A stretch of 64,000 bases of DNA from Bacteroidota bacterium (GTDB lineage: Bacteria > Bacteroidota > Bacteroidia > UKL13-3). The DNA is taken from positions 248,001 to 312,000 of the forward strand of contig JAIXWD010000007.1 in assembly GCA_027482225.1 (NCBI GenBank), written 5' to 3'. Shown one piece after another: positions 26,051 to 36,500 of the stretch. The position numbers were made by a program, and so were the translations under genes. The notes below the pieces were generated by a model. That model did not search any database. It saw only the letters and a list, made by a program, of their open reading frames with translations, and was not told where the DNA came from. Each line of letters starts with the position of its first letter. The stretch's first letter is position 1.

Positions 26051-28885
26051 ATGAAATTTAAAAGCGGAAATAAAACTAATAACATTGAGATAAAAGGTGC
26101 GCGTGTGCACAACCTTAAAAATATTGATGTTGAAATAAAAAGAAATAATCTTACTGTTGTTACAGGAGTTAGTGGAAGTGGAAAATCTAGTTTGGTATTT
26201 GATACCTTATATGCCGAAGGTCAGCGCAGATATGTTGAAAGTTTATCAGCCTATGCCAGACAATTTTTGGGTAAAATGAATAAACCCGATGTTGATTATA
26301 TTCATGGAATATCTCCTGCTATTGCTATTGAACAAAAAGTAAATACGCGCAACCCAAGAAGTACAGTAGCTACTACAACAGAAATATACGACTACTTGAA
26401 GTTACTTTTTGCACGTGTTGGTGTAACTATTTCACCAATAAGCAATAATCCAGTTATTAGACATACAGTTGAATTGGTGGTGAATGAAATTGAATCGCTA
26501 CCAGAAAATACCCGTGTGTTGTTATTGGTTGAAATTAAAGAATCAGGAACAGACTTAAAAAAGAAATTAGAAATTTACCTTCAAAATGGCTTCAGTCGTT
26601 TGTTGGTTGAAAAAGAAATTATTTCTATTGAAGACTATTTAGCACAATTAAAACCCAAAGAAAAAAGCAACCCCAAAGTTTATCTATTAATAGATAGGTT
26701 TAGTGCAATAAAAGATGATGAAGAGAACCGTAACCGAATTGCCGATAGTTTACAAACTGCATTTTACGAAGGTATTGGAGAATGTGAAATTGAAATTTGG
26801 TATGAGGACGGAAGCAAAACGTTAAGACAATACAACAACCGTTTTGAGTTAGATGGTATAACGTTTGAAGAACCTAGTGTAAACTTTTTTAGCTTTAATA
26901 ACCCATACGGAGCATGTAAAACTTGTGAAGGATTTGGAAGTGTAATTGGCATTGATGAAGATTTAGTTGTGCCCGATAAAAGTTTGAGTATTTATGCTGA
27001 TGCTATTGCACCTTGGAAAGGCGAAAAAATGAGTGAATGGAAAACTCGTTTTGTAAAATTAAGCAGTAAAACAAAATTCCCAATTCATAAGCCTTACCAC
27101 GAATTAAACGAAGATCAACGTGATTTTTTATGGCGTGGAGGAAATGGCTGGGAAGGGGTTGATGCCTTTTTTAAAGAGTTAGAAAAGCAAACTTATAAAA
27201 TCCAATACCGAGTTATGCTGGCCCGCTACAGAGGTAAAACTAGTTGCCCAGATTGTAAAGGTACACGATTACGCAAAGATGCAGGATATGTTAAACTAAT
27301 AGATAGAACGAATAGCGACATCAAATTACAAAAGTGTTTAAGCGAAGTAATTTTGATGAGTATTGACCAAGCAACAAATTATTTTAACCAGTTAAAATTA
27401 AGCGACCAACACCAAAAAATCGCGGATAGAATGTTAAGTGAAATCACTTCTCGCCTATCGTTTTTACAACACGTTGGTCTAGGTTATTTATCTCTTAATC
27501 GCTTATCTAACAGCTTAAGTGGTGGCGAAAGTCAGCGTATCAATTTAGCTACCTCTTTAGGTAGCAGCTTGGTTGGTTCGTTATATATTTTAGATGAGCC
27601 AAGTATTGGATTACATAGCCGTGATACCGAAAAACTTATTGGTGTACTTACCAAATTACGTGATATTGGAAATACCGTTGTTGTAGTTGAACACGACCAA
27701 GATATTATGGAAATAGCGGATGATGTGATAGACATAGGACCATTAGCAGGTATTCATGGTGGTCATAAAGTAGCACAGGGTACGGTTGAGGATATAAAGA
27801 AAGACTTAAATAGTTTAACAGGCAAGTATTTAAGCAATGTAGAATCAGTGCCATTGCCTAATAAACGGAGAAAATGGGACGATTTTATAGAAGTAAAAGG
27901 TGCACGTCAAAACAACCTACGAGGAATAGATGTAAAGTTTCCGCTACATGTTTTTAGTGTGGTTACAGGAGTTAGTGGCAGTGGTAAAACAACCTTAGTA
28001 AAAAATATTTTATTTCCTGCGCTGCAAAAACAACTAGGTAACTATACAGGAGAAAAAACAGGTGCGTTTGATAGGCTTGAAGGAAACCTCAAATCTGTTA
28101 AACACATTGAATTGGTTGATCAAAACCCCATCGGAAAATCATCACGATCAAACCCAATTACATATATTAAAGCATATGATGCCATTAGAGATTTATATGC
28201 TAATTTAGCCATAAGCAAAAGCAGAGGATACAAACCCCAACATTTTAGTTTTAACGTTGATGGTGGCCGCTGCGAAACTTGCCAAGGCGAAGGTGAGGTT
28301 ACCATTGAGATGCAGTTTATGGCCGACATTCATTTGCCATGTGAAGAATGTAACGGTGCCCGATTTAAAGAAGAGATTTTAGATTGTAAACACCATGGAA
28401 AGCACATTAGCGATGTGTTAAACATGAGCATTGATGAAGCCATGGAGTTTTTTAAAGAAGATACCTCTATTTATAATAAAATAAAACCACTGCAAGATGT
28501 GGGATTAGGATACGTGCACTTAGGACAAAGTAGCAATACGCTTAGTGGTGGTGAAGCGCAACGTGTAAAATTGGCTAGCTTTTTAGGCAAAGGTAAATCA
28601 CAGGAACATGTTTTATTTATTTTTGATGAGCCAACAACTGGTTTACATTTTAACGACATTAAGAAGTTGATGGATTCGTTTAATGCACTTGTAAACCACG
28701 GACATACCATTATTGTTATTGAACATAACATGGATATTATAAAATGCGCTGATTGGGTAATTGACCTTGGACCAGAAGCAGGAATTGATGGTGGAAACCT
28801 AGTATTTGAAGGTATTCCAGAGGATTTAGTGAAAGAAAAAAGAAGTTACACTGGCTCCTATTTGAAAGAAAAACTTTTATTGTAA
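26051..28885 (+). CDS. uvrA: Excinuclease ABC subunit A
   Basis: This 944-aa DNA-damage sensor of nucleotide excision repair has two ABC ATPase units. The first has Walker A GVSGSGKSS (about 39-47) and signature LSGGESQR; the second has GVSGSGKTT (about 640) and LSGGEAQR. The second zinc module is intact (CETCQGEG ... CEEC). The first keeps only GACKTCEGFG and lacks the preceding Cys pair, with FELDGITFEE standing there instead. Partner UvrC is encoded in the same window 27 kb away; uvrB is not present. A 14-bp bidirectional terminator follows the stop. Confidence 0.96.
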   Translation: MKFKSGNKTNNIEIKGARVHNLKNIDVEIKRNNLTVVTGVSGSGKSSLVFDTLYAEGQRRYVESLSAYARQFLGKMNKPDVDYIHGISPAIAIEQKVNTRNPRSTVATTTEIYDYLKLLFARVGVTISPISNNPVIRHTVELVVNEIESLPENTRVLLLVEIKESGTDLKKKLEIYLQNGFSRLLVEKEIISIEDYLAQLKPKEKSNPKVYLLIDRFSAIKDDEENRNRIADSLQTAFYEGIGECEIEIWYEDGSKTLRQYNNRFELDGITFEEPSVNFFSFNNPYGACKTCEGFGSVIGIDEDLVVPDKSLSIYADAIAPWKGEKMSEWKTRFVKLSSKTKFPIHKPYHELNEDQRDFLWRGGNGWEGVDAFFKELEKQTYKIQYRVMLARYRGKTSCPDCKGTRLRKDAGYVKLIDRTNSDIKLQKCLSEVILMSIDQATNYFNQLKLSDQHQKIADRMLSEITSRLSFLQHVGLGYLSLNRLSNSLSGGESQRINLATSLGSSLVGSLYILDEPSIGLHSRDTEKLIGVLTKLRDIGNTVVVVEHDQDIMEIADDVIDIGPLAGIHGGHKVAQGTVEDIKKDLNSLTGKYLSNVESVPLPNKRRKWDDFIEVKGARQNNLRGIDVKFPLHVFSVVTGVSGSGKTTLVKNILFPALQKQLGNYTGEKTGAFDRLEGNLKSVKHIELVDQNPIGKSSRSNPITYIKAYDAIRDLYANLAISKSRGYKPQHFSFNVDGGRCETCQGEGEVTIEMQFMADIHLPCEECNGARFKEEILDCKHHGKHISDVLNMSIDEAMEFFKEDTSIYNKIKPLQDVGLGYVHLGQSSNTLSGGEAQRVKLASFLGKGKSQEHVLFIFDEPTTGLHFNDIKKLMDSFNALVNHGHTIIVIEHNMDIIKCADWVIDLGPEAGIDGGNLVFEGIPEDLVKEKRSYTGSYLKEKLLL

Positions 28886-28895
28886 TACAAACAAA

Positions 28896-28929
28896 AAACG
28901 GCTGTTATAAATTAATATAACAGCCGTTT
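28896..28929. terminator. Strong bidirectional terminator downstream of uvrA
   Basis: A perfect 14-bp stem (28896-28909 with 28916-28929, core AACGGCTGTTATA) surrounds a 6-nt loop, with A-rich and T-rich flanks. It separates uvrA from the convergent coiled-coil gene. Confidence 0.85.
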
Positions 28930-28948
28930 AATAATTATTTTTTTGCGC

Positions 28949-29845
28949 TTAGCGTAAAATGCAAGTTGATGTATTTACTAATGTGCCATCAATATATACA
29001 TCAATGGTATAGTTACCAGCGGTTAAAATGCGCTCATCTGTTTCAAAACTCACTTTAATATCTTGTTTTTGTCCATTATAGTTTACTCTATATGATGCTG
29101 TAGCTGCTACTTCTTCATTGGTTTCTACAAAATTAAACTTAGCCATACTTGCACCAGCAAGTGTTTTTCCTGTAGGTTCTTTAACCACTACATAAATCAT
29201 TTTATCACCAGGTTCAGCTACTTTATTATCCATGATAGTTAGGCTCACATCAATTTTGTTAGTACGTTTTGCTAAGCTGGTTTCTACAAATTTTCCATTA
29301 CCTTTCTTTTTAAATGAAGCAACTTTAACATACTCTGCTCTAAGTTGTGAGGCCGTTGCCACTTTACTTTGTAAACCCGTTTTCTCTTCGTTTAATTTAG
29401 TAATAGCTGCAGCTTTCTCTTCATTTTCTTTTTTCAATTGACCGTTTTCAGTAATCAATTGATCAATTTTTTCTAAGTATTGGTCTTTTAATTTACGAAG
29501 TTGTTCTAACTCTGCCTTTAATTTCTTATTCAACTTATCACCACTTTTTTCTGATGTAAGTAATTTTTGAATTTTAGCTTCTTGGGCTTCAATTTTACCA
29601 TTAGCATCATCCAATAAAGAGTCAAGGTTAGCTGCAATACCGCGATAACTCTCTAACTCAGCACCAGTAGAAACCAATTCTTTCTCTAATTCAACTTGTA
29701 CGGTAACCAATGTATCAATCTTTGAATCACGCACAGCAACATCATCTTGGTTGTTCTTATATTGAAACACATTACCTATTAAAGATAATAGTAACAGTGC
29801 TATTAATAAGTACTGTGTTGATTTGTTTTGCTTTTGATTTTCCAT
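28949..29845 (-). CDS. Membrane-anchored coiled-coil protein
   Basis: This 298-aa protein has one membrane helix near the N-terminus (about 11-27), a long heptad-rich coiled coil (about 45-170), and a C-terminal beta-rich domain (about 195-298: KIDVSLTIMDNKVAEPGDKMIYVVV ... GNYTIDVYIDGTLV) that looks immunoglobulin-like. It is probably anchored in the inner membrane with the rest in the periplasm. This architecture recurs in Bacteroidota with no assigned function. A TATTTTTG box lies 24 nt before the ATG on the minus strand (29876-29869). Confidence 0.7.
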   Translation of the reverse strand: MENQKQNKSTQYLLIALLLLSLIGNVFQYKNNQDDVAVRDSKIDTLVTVQVELEKELVSTGAELESYRGIAANLDSLLDDANGKIEAQEAKIQKLLTSEKSGDKLNKKLKAELEQLRKLKDQYLEKIDQLITENGQLKKENEEKAAAITKLNEEKTGLQSKVATASQLRAEYVKVASFKKKGNGKFVETSLAKRTNKIDVSLTIMDNKVAEPGDKMIYVVVKEPTGKTLAGASMAKFNFVETNEEVAATASYRVNYNGQKQDIKVSFETDERILTAGNYTIDVYIDGTLVNTSTCILR

Positions 29846-29924
29846 GGTGTTTTGTATTTTATTTTTATCAAAAATAGTTTTTAACGTGTAGTTTAAAAAC
29901 TGTTTACTAAAATTGTGACCTCAA

Positions 29925-31034
29925 ATGAAATATTTTTTAATAGCAGGCGAAGCTTCAGGCGACTTACACGGAGCTAATTTAATGAAAGCCATTAAGCAAA
30001 AAGATCCTCATGCAATATTTAACTATTGGGGTGGTGATTTGATGCAAAATGAGGCATCAGGTCTATTAATGCATTACAAAAAAGTAACTATTATGGGTTT
30101 TGTTGAAGTGCTGCTAAACCTGCGTTTTATATTAGGAAACATCAATTTATGCAAGCAACAAATTGATGCTTTTAAACCCGATGTAGTGATATTTATTGAT
30201 TACCCAGGATTTAACTTACGTATAGCAGAATTTTGCAAACTAAAAGAAATAAAAACGGCTTATTATATAGCTCCTAAAATATGGGCTTGGAAAGAAAATA
30301 GAGGGAAAAAACTTGAAAAATTTGTAGATTTATTATTACTTATTTTTCCATTCGAGGTCTCTTATTTTAAGAAATGGAGCGTAAAAACCAAATATGTTGG
30401 CAATCCATTGTTAGATGCAATAGCTATGCACAAGCCCGATGAAAATTTTAAATTAACGCACGTAAATAATCAAAAACCAATTATAGCCTTATTACCTGGA
30501 AGCAGAAAACAAGAAATCAACCGCATTTTACCCTTAATGATGCAAGTGGTGAATCGTTTTCCAAACCATCAATTTATAATTGGCGGTGCACCCGGGCTTG
30601 AGCCTAGTTTTTACAAGCCATTTTTAAACCAACAAGTTAAAGTTGTATTTGGCAAAACATACGATTTAATGATGCATGCAAGCGGAGCAATAGTTTGCAG
30701 TGGTACAGCCACATTAGAAACAGCTTTGTTCAACGTACCACAAGTGTGTGGTTACGTGGCTAACCCTATTTCTTACCGTATTGCACGTATGCTGGTTAAA
30801 AATATTAAATATATATCATTGGTCAATCTTTGTTTAAATAAGGCCGCTATTGTAGAGTTAATTCAAAACGACTTTACCATTGATAGCGTAACAGGTGAAT
30901 TGAAGGCCGTTTTACCAGGTGGTAACAAACACCTAAGATTAATGCATGATTACCAAACCCTACGAACAGATTTGGGGGGTGAAGGAGCCAGCGAAAAAGC
31001 TGCAGAAGCAATAATAGGGCTAAGTAAACAATAA
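29925..31034 (+). CDS. lpxB: Lipid-A-disaccharide synthase
   Basis: This 369-aa GT19 glycosyltransferase has the N-terminal signature IAGEASGDLHGANLM at about 6-20, PDVVIFIDYPGFNLR at about 85-99, GNPLLDAI, and LLPGSRKQEI at about 190-199, the nucleotide-binding loop. It joins lipid X to UDP-2,3-diacylglucosamine to make lipid A disaccharide at the inner membrane. The other early lipid A genes are at 43-47 kb, so lpxB is separate from that operon. A strong terminator begins within the stop codon. Confidence 0.95.
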   Translation: MKYFLIAGEASGDLHGANLMKAIKQKDPHAIFNYWGGDLMQNEASGLLMHYKKVTIMGFVEVLLNLRFILGNINLCKQQIDAFKPDVVIFIDYPGFNLRIAEFCKLKEIKTAYYIAPKIWAWKENRGKKLEKFVDLLLLIFPFEVSYFKKWSVKTKYVGNPLLDAIAMHKPDENFKLTHVNNQKPIIALLPGSRKQEINRILPLMMQVVNRFPNHQFIIGGAPGLEPSFYKPFLNQQVKVVFGKTYDLMMHASGAIVCSGTATLETALFNVPQVCGYVANPISYRIARMLVKNIKYISLVNLCLNKAAIVELIQNDFTIDSVTGELKAVLPGGNKHLRLMHDYQTLRTDLGGEGASEKAAEAIIGLSKQ

Positions 31035-31063
31035 AAGCCGTTACACATTGTGCAACGGCTTTT
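31033..31063 (+). terminator. Intrinsic terminator of lpxB
   Basis: AAAAGCCGTT (31033-31042) pairs with AACGGCTTTT (31054-31063). Inner bases CAC and GTG extend the stem. Confidence 0.8.
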
Positions 31064-31091
31064 AAATATAAGGCACTTGCGCACCAAATAG

Positions 31092-31232
31092 TTATTCTTC
31101 GATAACTACTACTTTATCTTTGTTTGGAGAAACTACTTTTACAACAAGGTTGTTAATTTTTAACATCTGTGTGCGTAATCTCGACACTGTTCTGTTCTTT
31201 TTTTCTTTTCTTTTGTATCTTGTAAATGCCAT
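31092..31232 (-). CDS. Very small basic protein, function unknown
   Basis: This 46-aa frame starts with MAFTRYKRKEKKNRTVSR at an ATG at 31232. It is rich in Lys/Arg in its first half and in Val/Lys in its second (NLVVKVVSPNKDKVVVIEE). The composition suggests RNA binding or a ribosome-associated peptide, but I do not recognise it. A longer reading from 31283 would add a segment of different composition, so the short form is preferred. A TACTTTCG sequence, one base off TAnnTTTG, lies about 20 nt upstream. It stands alone between lpxB and the glycosyltransferase gene. Confidence 0.5.
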   Translation of the reverse strand: MAFTRYKRKEKKNRTVSRLRTQMLKINNLVVKVVSPNKDKVVVIEE

Positions 31233-31438
31233 GACAGTATTTTTTAGGTCTGCGAAAGTATAAATAGTTTTGATTGTATGCAAGTTTTATCAAAAAAAAG
31301 TGGCATTTATTTCTTGTGATACCAATTATAATGCCCATTTAAGTAGGATACAATAAACCCACACGATAATTTGTGTTATTTTATATTACCATTTAAATAC
31401 CATTTATTTGCCCTCTAAAGGTAGCTTATCTCCTATTT

Positions 31439-32260
31439 ATGATTAGTATTATAACAGCCGTTCATAACCAACTGGAAATGAATCAGATATTTCTAGAAAA
31501 TCTGCGTAAATACACCGTAAACCCATTTGAGTTAATCATCATAGATAATAATTCAACGGATGGTACGCGCCAGTTTTTTGAAAATGAAGGTGCTTTAGTA
31601 ATTGCCAACCATGCTAATTATAGTTATCCATATACCCAAAACCAAGGGATTAAAGTTGCAAAACATAACCTCTTTGCCTTTTTAAACAACGATATTATTG
31701 TTTGCCCGCAATGGGATCAAAAGATAATAGAAAGTATGCAAGTAAACGGCTTAGATTTAATTACTGTTTGTGGTATTGAGCGAATTGAAACACCTGAACT
31801 TACCAAGAAGTTAGGTCGTAAATGGAAACGCATAAAAAATATTTTAAAGCAATTTGGCTTAAGTAAGTTTAACCTAAGCCTAATGCACAAACTGATGTAC
31901 GGTAATTGGATAAACTTTAACCAAAAGCGCGAGGATATTTTTAAAAATAAAGTGATTGAAGGTTTTGTAGGCAACTCCGTAATTTTTAACCGAACTGCTT
32001 TAGAAAAAATTGGTCCATGGGATGAACGCATACAAGTTGCAGATTTTGATATTTATATGCGCAGTAAAAAACGAAACATAGAGTTTGGTGATATTAAACC
32101 ATGCCACATTGCTCTAAATGTATTTAATCATCATTACATACGCATAACTGCCAAATCAAAACCACCTGTATTTACTGATGCCGCAAACATGATTGCATTA
32201 GAAGAAAAATGGAGCGAGGCAGATTTAAAGTTATTACTTAAAGATAATGTTTTAACATAG
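31439..32260 (+). CDS. Family 2 glycosyltransferase
   Basis: This 273-aa GT-A fold enzyme has the N-terminal SIITAVHNQLEMNQIFLENL pattern, IIDNNSTDGTR (the nucleotide-sugar binding loop) at about 39-49, and FAFLNNDIIV at about 80-89, in which NND takes the DxD metal site. A later WDERIQVADFDIYMR region holds the acceptor-side acidic residues. There are no membrane helices, so it acts at the cytoplasmic face. The sugar and the acceptor cannot be told; lipopolysaccharide or surface glycan decoration is plausible given the genes around it. Confidence 0.88.
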   Translation: MISIITAVHNQLEMNQIFLENLRKYTVNPFELIIIDNNSTDGTRQFFENEGALVIANHANYSYPYTQNQGIKVAKHNLFAFLNNDIIVCPQWDQKIIESMQVNGLDLITVCGIERIETPELTKKLGRKWKRIKNILKQFGLSKFNLSLMHKLMYGNWINFNQKREDIFKNKVIEGFVGNSVIFNRTALEKIGPWDERIQVADFDIYMRSKKRNIEFGDIKPCHIALNVFNHHYIRITAKSKPPVFTDAANMIALEEKWSEADLKLLLKDNVLT

Positions 32261-32281
32261 TTAGGTATATAAAATACCTAA
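32261..32281. terminator. Stem-loop between the glycosyltransferase and MFS genes
   Basis: TTAGGTAT (32261-32268) pairs with ATACCTAA (32274-32281). It sits between convergent genes but lacks a T-run, so termination activity is uncertain. Confidence 0.4.
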
Positions 32282-32321
32282 ATACATACAAAAATTTGAT
32301 ACTTAAAAGCGTGTTGCGCAT

Positions 32322-33521
32322 TTAAAATTTGCTGCCATCAACAGCGGTTATTCTTCTTACCAAAAACAGCGTAATAACAGCAGCGGCTATACTCATTAAC
32401 CCAACCCAATTGTAATGCAACATTTCGCCATTGGTTTGTTTAATTACCACCAAACCTGCAATGTAAGCAGCTAAACCAGCACTAAGTTGTTGCATGCTTG
32501 AAACAATGCTCATAAAACTTCCTCGGTTTTGGGGTTCAACAGTAGCAGTTACCATTGCTTGAGCAGGAATAAACCTACCACTACTTACTGCAAAGAATAC
32601 AGATGTTGCAATTAATGTAATCCAAATATCTACACGTGGCATATTGGTAATAAACAGCACTGGTATGATTGATATACTTACAAAAATGGTGAACACTTTT
32701 AGCTTACCAATTCTATCAGCTAGCTTACCAATTAGTGGTGATGCAATGATGGTACTCAACCCGCCAAAAAAGTAAATTTGCTCTAATTGCCCTTCGGTAA
32801 AACCAACATTACTAACCATGTAAGGGCTTAAAAAAGGAATGATACTAAAGTGGCCAAACATCACCACCATCATTAATGTAATTGCTTTTCGTTGATTTGG
32901 ACTTGATGTAATATTTTTAATGACTTGCAACACCTGAACTTGTTTGCCTGCTTGGGTATGTGTGCTTAAATTAGGCACGAATTTAAAAATGAAAAACTGA
33001 ACGGGAAGGGCCAAAAAAGCAAGCAATAAAAATGGTGAATTCCAACCAAATTGGTTGGCTATGCGCAAACCAAATGGCACGCCCAATACACTGGCTATAG
33101 AAAATGCTGCCATAACAAATCCCATTGCTTGGCCTCTGCGATTAAAAGGAATCACATCGCCAACTATAGCCAAAATTACTGCTCCTAACACACCACCAAA
33201 CAACCCCGTAAAAATGCGGGCAATCATCAATAATTCGTAGGTATTTGCCAAGCCACATAAAAGTGTACCAATTAAAAAACCTGCATACAACACTTGTAAA
33301 AAACGTTTTCTATCAAACTTATCTATAAAAAAAGCGGTACAAAAACCTGAAAAACCTGCACTAAAAGTGTAACTAGAAACCACTAAGCCAAACTGTTGCG
33401 TATTGATATTAAAAATGCGCATAAGCTGCGGTCCAAGGGGCATCATGATCATAAAATCCATGATATTGGTAAAGTTAATGGCCGCTAAGGTTAGTAACAA
33501 TAGTCTTTCTTTGGTATTCAT
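32322..33521 (-). CDS. MFS transporter
   Basis: This 399-aa protein has about 12 membrane helices in two halves. The MFS loop between helices 2 and 3 reads FFIDKFDRKRFLQ and its second-half counterpart GKLADRIGKLKVF. It resembles the arabinose-efflux-like/DHA1 branch of small-molecule exporters; the substrate is unknown. I start at the ATG at 33521, with AAGG just upstream; a TTG six codons earlier is possible. It is monocistronic by spacing. Confidence 0.87.
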   Translation of the reverse strand: MNTKERLLLLTLAAINFTNIMDFMIMMPLGPQLMRIFNINTQQFGLVVSSYTFSAGFSGFCTAFFIDKFDRKRFLQVLYAGFLIGTLLCGLANTYELLMIARIFTGLFGGVLGAVILAIVGDVIPFNRRGQAMGFVMAAFSIASVLGVPFGLRIANQFGWNSPFLLLAFLALPVQFFIFKFVPNLSTHTQAGKQVQVLQVIKNITSSPNQRKAITLMMVVMFGHFSIIPFLSPYMVSNVGFTEGQLEQIYFFGGLSTIIASPLIGKLADRIGKLKVFTIFVSISIIPVLFITNMPRVDIWITLIATSVFFAVSSGRFIPAQAMVTATVEPQNRGSFMSIVSSMQQLSAGLAAYIAGLVVIKQTNGEMLHYNWVGLMSIAAAVITLFLVRRITAVDGSKF

Positions 33522-33581
33522 CCTTACAAATAACGGCAATTAAAATGGCCATATGCACCAATAGCATATTTAAAGTAAAAT

Positions 33582-36500
33582 TTAATCTCTAATTAGGGTA
33601 ATGGTTCCGTGGTAAGTTTGTTCTTCTGGTTCGGTTATTAATTTGTATTTAAACACCACAAAGTATGTTCCCTCTGGGCATTTCGAACCATCGTTTTTAT
33701 CCTTTCCATCCCAATTTATACCATCATTTAAAAATCCATCTTTAAATCCTTCAAAAACCATGGTACCCCAACGGTTGTATATAAAAAGTTCATATTTTTC
33801 CCAACCATCTATATCAATATCAAATGCATCATTGCGTCCATCGGCATTATCTGGAGTAAACACATTTGGAATTTTTACTGAACTACGAATAGGTATAATT
33901 TTACATACAGAATCCATACAATCTTTTGCATCAAATGCCATTAGGCATACCGTATAACTCTCTTTGGTTTCGCCATAATTATGGGTTGGGTTGATGCTAT
34001 TGCTTGTGTTTTGGCCTGAACTTGGTTGACCAAAATTCCAATCATACCTAACCGCTCCTTGAGATAAATTGGTAAATGGTATATTGGGGTAGTTATTAAG
34101 TTTAAACGTAAAATCGGCCAATGGACTTAACACCGTGATGTCTTTTTCTGTTCCAACCACACATTGTTTTTTTTGCGTGATGATTGGATCTACTACTAGA
34201 TTATACTTTCCAGCACTATCGTATGTATAGGTATAATCAGTATTTACAGGCCATTGCACTGGCACATTATTAATGCCCCAAAACCAATTGGCTTGTATGT
34301 TATGTTGTGTGCCAAAAGCTTTGGCAATAAAAGGCACATCTATACAAACCGTATCAGGAACTGTTAATTTAAGGGTATCAATTGGCAGCGCAGTTATTGT
34401 TCGTGGGTGAAACGCATTTGCATTATCCAAGAAAGGAAATCGAGCTGTACAGTTTTTAGTTTCATTTGTAGTGGCATTGGTTATGCTGTCTTCGCCTAAT
34501 AAATCTATTTTAAAAGTTCCAGGTTGGGTATAGGTAAAGGTAATATCTGTATCGCTTTTGGTTGAATAAATAGCACCTGCTTGGTTGTTAAAATACCAAA
34601 TAAAATTATTGAGTGCTTGCCCTGTTTGATTGCGTAGTTTTACAGTGAATGGTATACAACCAAAAGTATCTTCAACAATAACAAAGCTTGGGGTTGGCCC
34701 AACAATGTTTAAGGTAACCAATGTGGTATCATAACAACCATCAACCGAATTGGAATATAGCTTGGCTGAATACTTACCATTTTGGTTATAAAATACTCCA
34801 GGCTGTTTAAGTATGCTTGTACCCTTACCTGCATCAAACTCCCAAAACCTGCCAACAATTAAAGATGGTTTAGGTATGCTATCACCTTGCATACCGTATG
34901 ATTCGTCAATAAAAGTAACTACAGTTGGTGCACAATAAAAAGTATCACTGTTTGTTTTAGCCAAGGCCCGTATTCCATTTACCCTAACTCGATACTTAAA
35001 TCCTTGAATGGTATCAAAACATGCAACTAAACTACTGTCTTTGTATGCCATTTTAATAAAGTACACACCCACCTTAGTGTACTTGTGATTAATGGCTTCA
35101 GCACCTAAATACCAAATGTCGCTATCGCCAAAGTTCCAGTATATGCGCTCCATATTGGCATTTCGCCTCAAAGTATCATTCCAATAATCCATAGTAGGAC
35201 TATTTACATACCGTATTTTAGCATTAAAATTAGCTAAAGAATTTACACATATTTCGGGTGTAAGAATACTTAAACTTGCTACATTACCAATCACAAAAGA
35301 AATTAAATCCTCCTTAATGCAACTATCTTTTGTTAGAAACTTAAACTTTGCATTGTATGAGCCATTTTTAGCATAAACATAATCAATTGACTTAACCACT
35401 GTATCTCCAACACCATTAAAAAAATAAGTATTTGGAGGTGATCCATCTCCAAACTCATAGGTAAACGATAGCAAATCTTTACGAATAGAATCTACTGTAT
35501 AAAATGTTACCTGATGTGGTGCACAAATATCAGTGTCTAAGTCTTTTTTCATTAAAACAGATTGATAGACTTTGTTTACAGGGTAACTGTAGTAGCCAGT
35601 ATCATAGCAATCCCCATTTTTAACAATTATCCCTAAAACAGCAATAGAATCTTTACTGCATATGTCGGTTAACTGAATATCTTGCCTACTTAATCCAAGC
35701 GGATACTCCGCAATTTTATTCCAAAATGCAAATGGACATGAAGTATCTTTCATTAGCCACACACTTTGTGGGCCGCATAATGGTTCTATTCTGGGAAAAT
35801 ATATTTCGTATTTTTCTATTGAACATTTATTAAACAATATATCTACTCTTGGCCTTGGTGGCAAAGCTGTAGAATCCCAGCCTGCCTTTGGCAAAGCCAA
35901 CCTTAAATATTTATAAATGGTATCAACGCAACCAATTACAGAGTCTCTTACAATAAGACTTACCTTGTAACAACTTTGATTGGGAAACTGGTAATGGTGT
36001 TTAACCACAACTGAATCTGTACTATAACGACAATTTTGGTTTACGTTTATACCGAGTTTAGTGTTTGTTGTACAAGATGGTGCAAACGCATCATCAAAAT
36101 CCCATAAATAAGTAAGGTTACTGTTGGCGTAATAACAATTTCCATCCTTAAATGCTAGTCTTACCGTATCTGCCGAATTACATTGAATATTCCTTTGAGC
36201 TTCATTGGTTGTATCTTCTATAATGGCTCTTGGGCCATATACAGTTATTGTGGTATCGGCTAAAAATGAGCAACTATAATAATTAAATCTAAGTATTACG
36301 TTGTAAACACCACACGATAGCAACTTAATGTAGTTGATTTCTTTGCCAGAACTGTCTATTTGATAATTGTCATCAGGTTTAATAATAGACCAAGAAAACG
36401 CCAACCTATCGTCTACTTTAGTTTTATTTTCGAATGCAAACTCGTTTGAATTATAACACTGTTTGTTTATTGGTTTTATGTGAATGATTGAATCAGGAAT

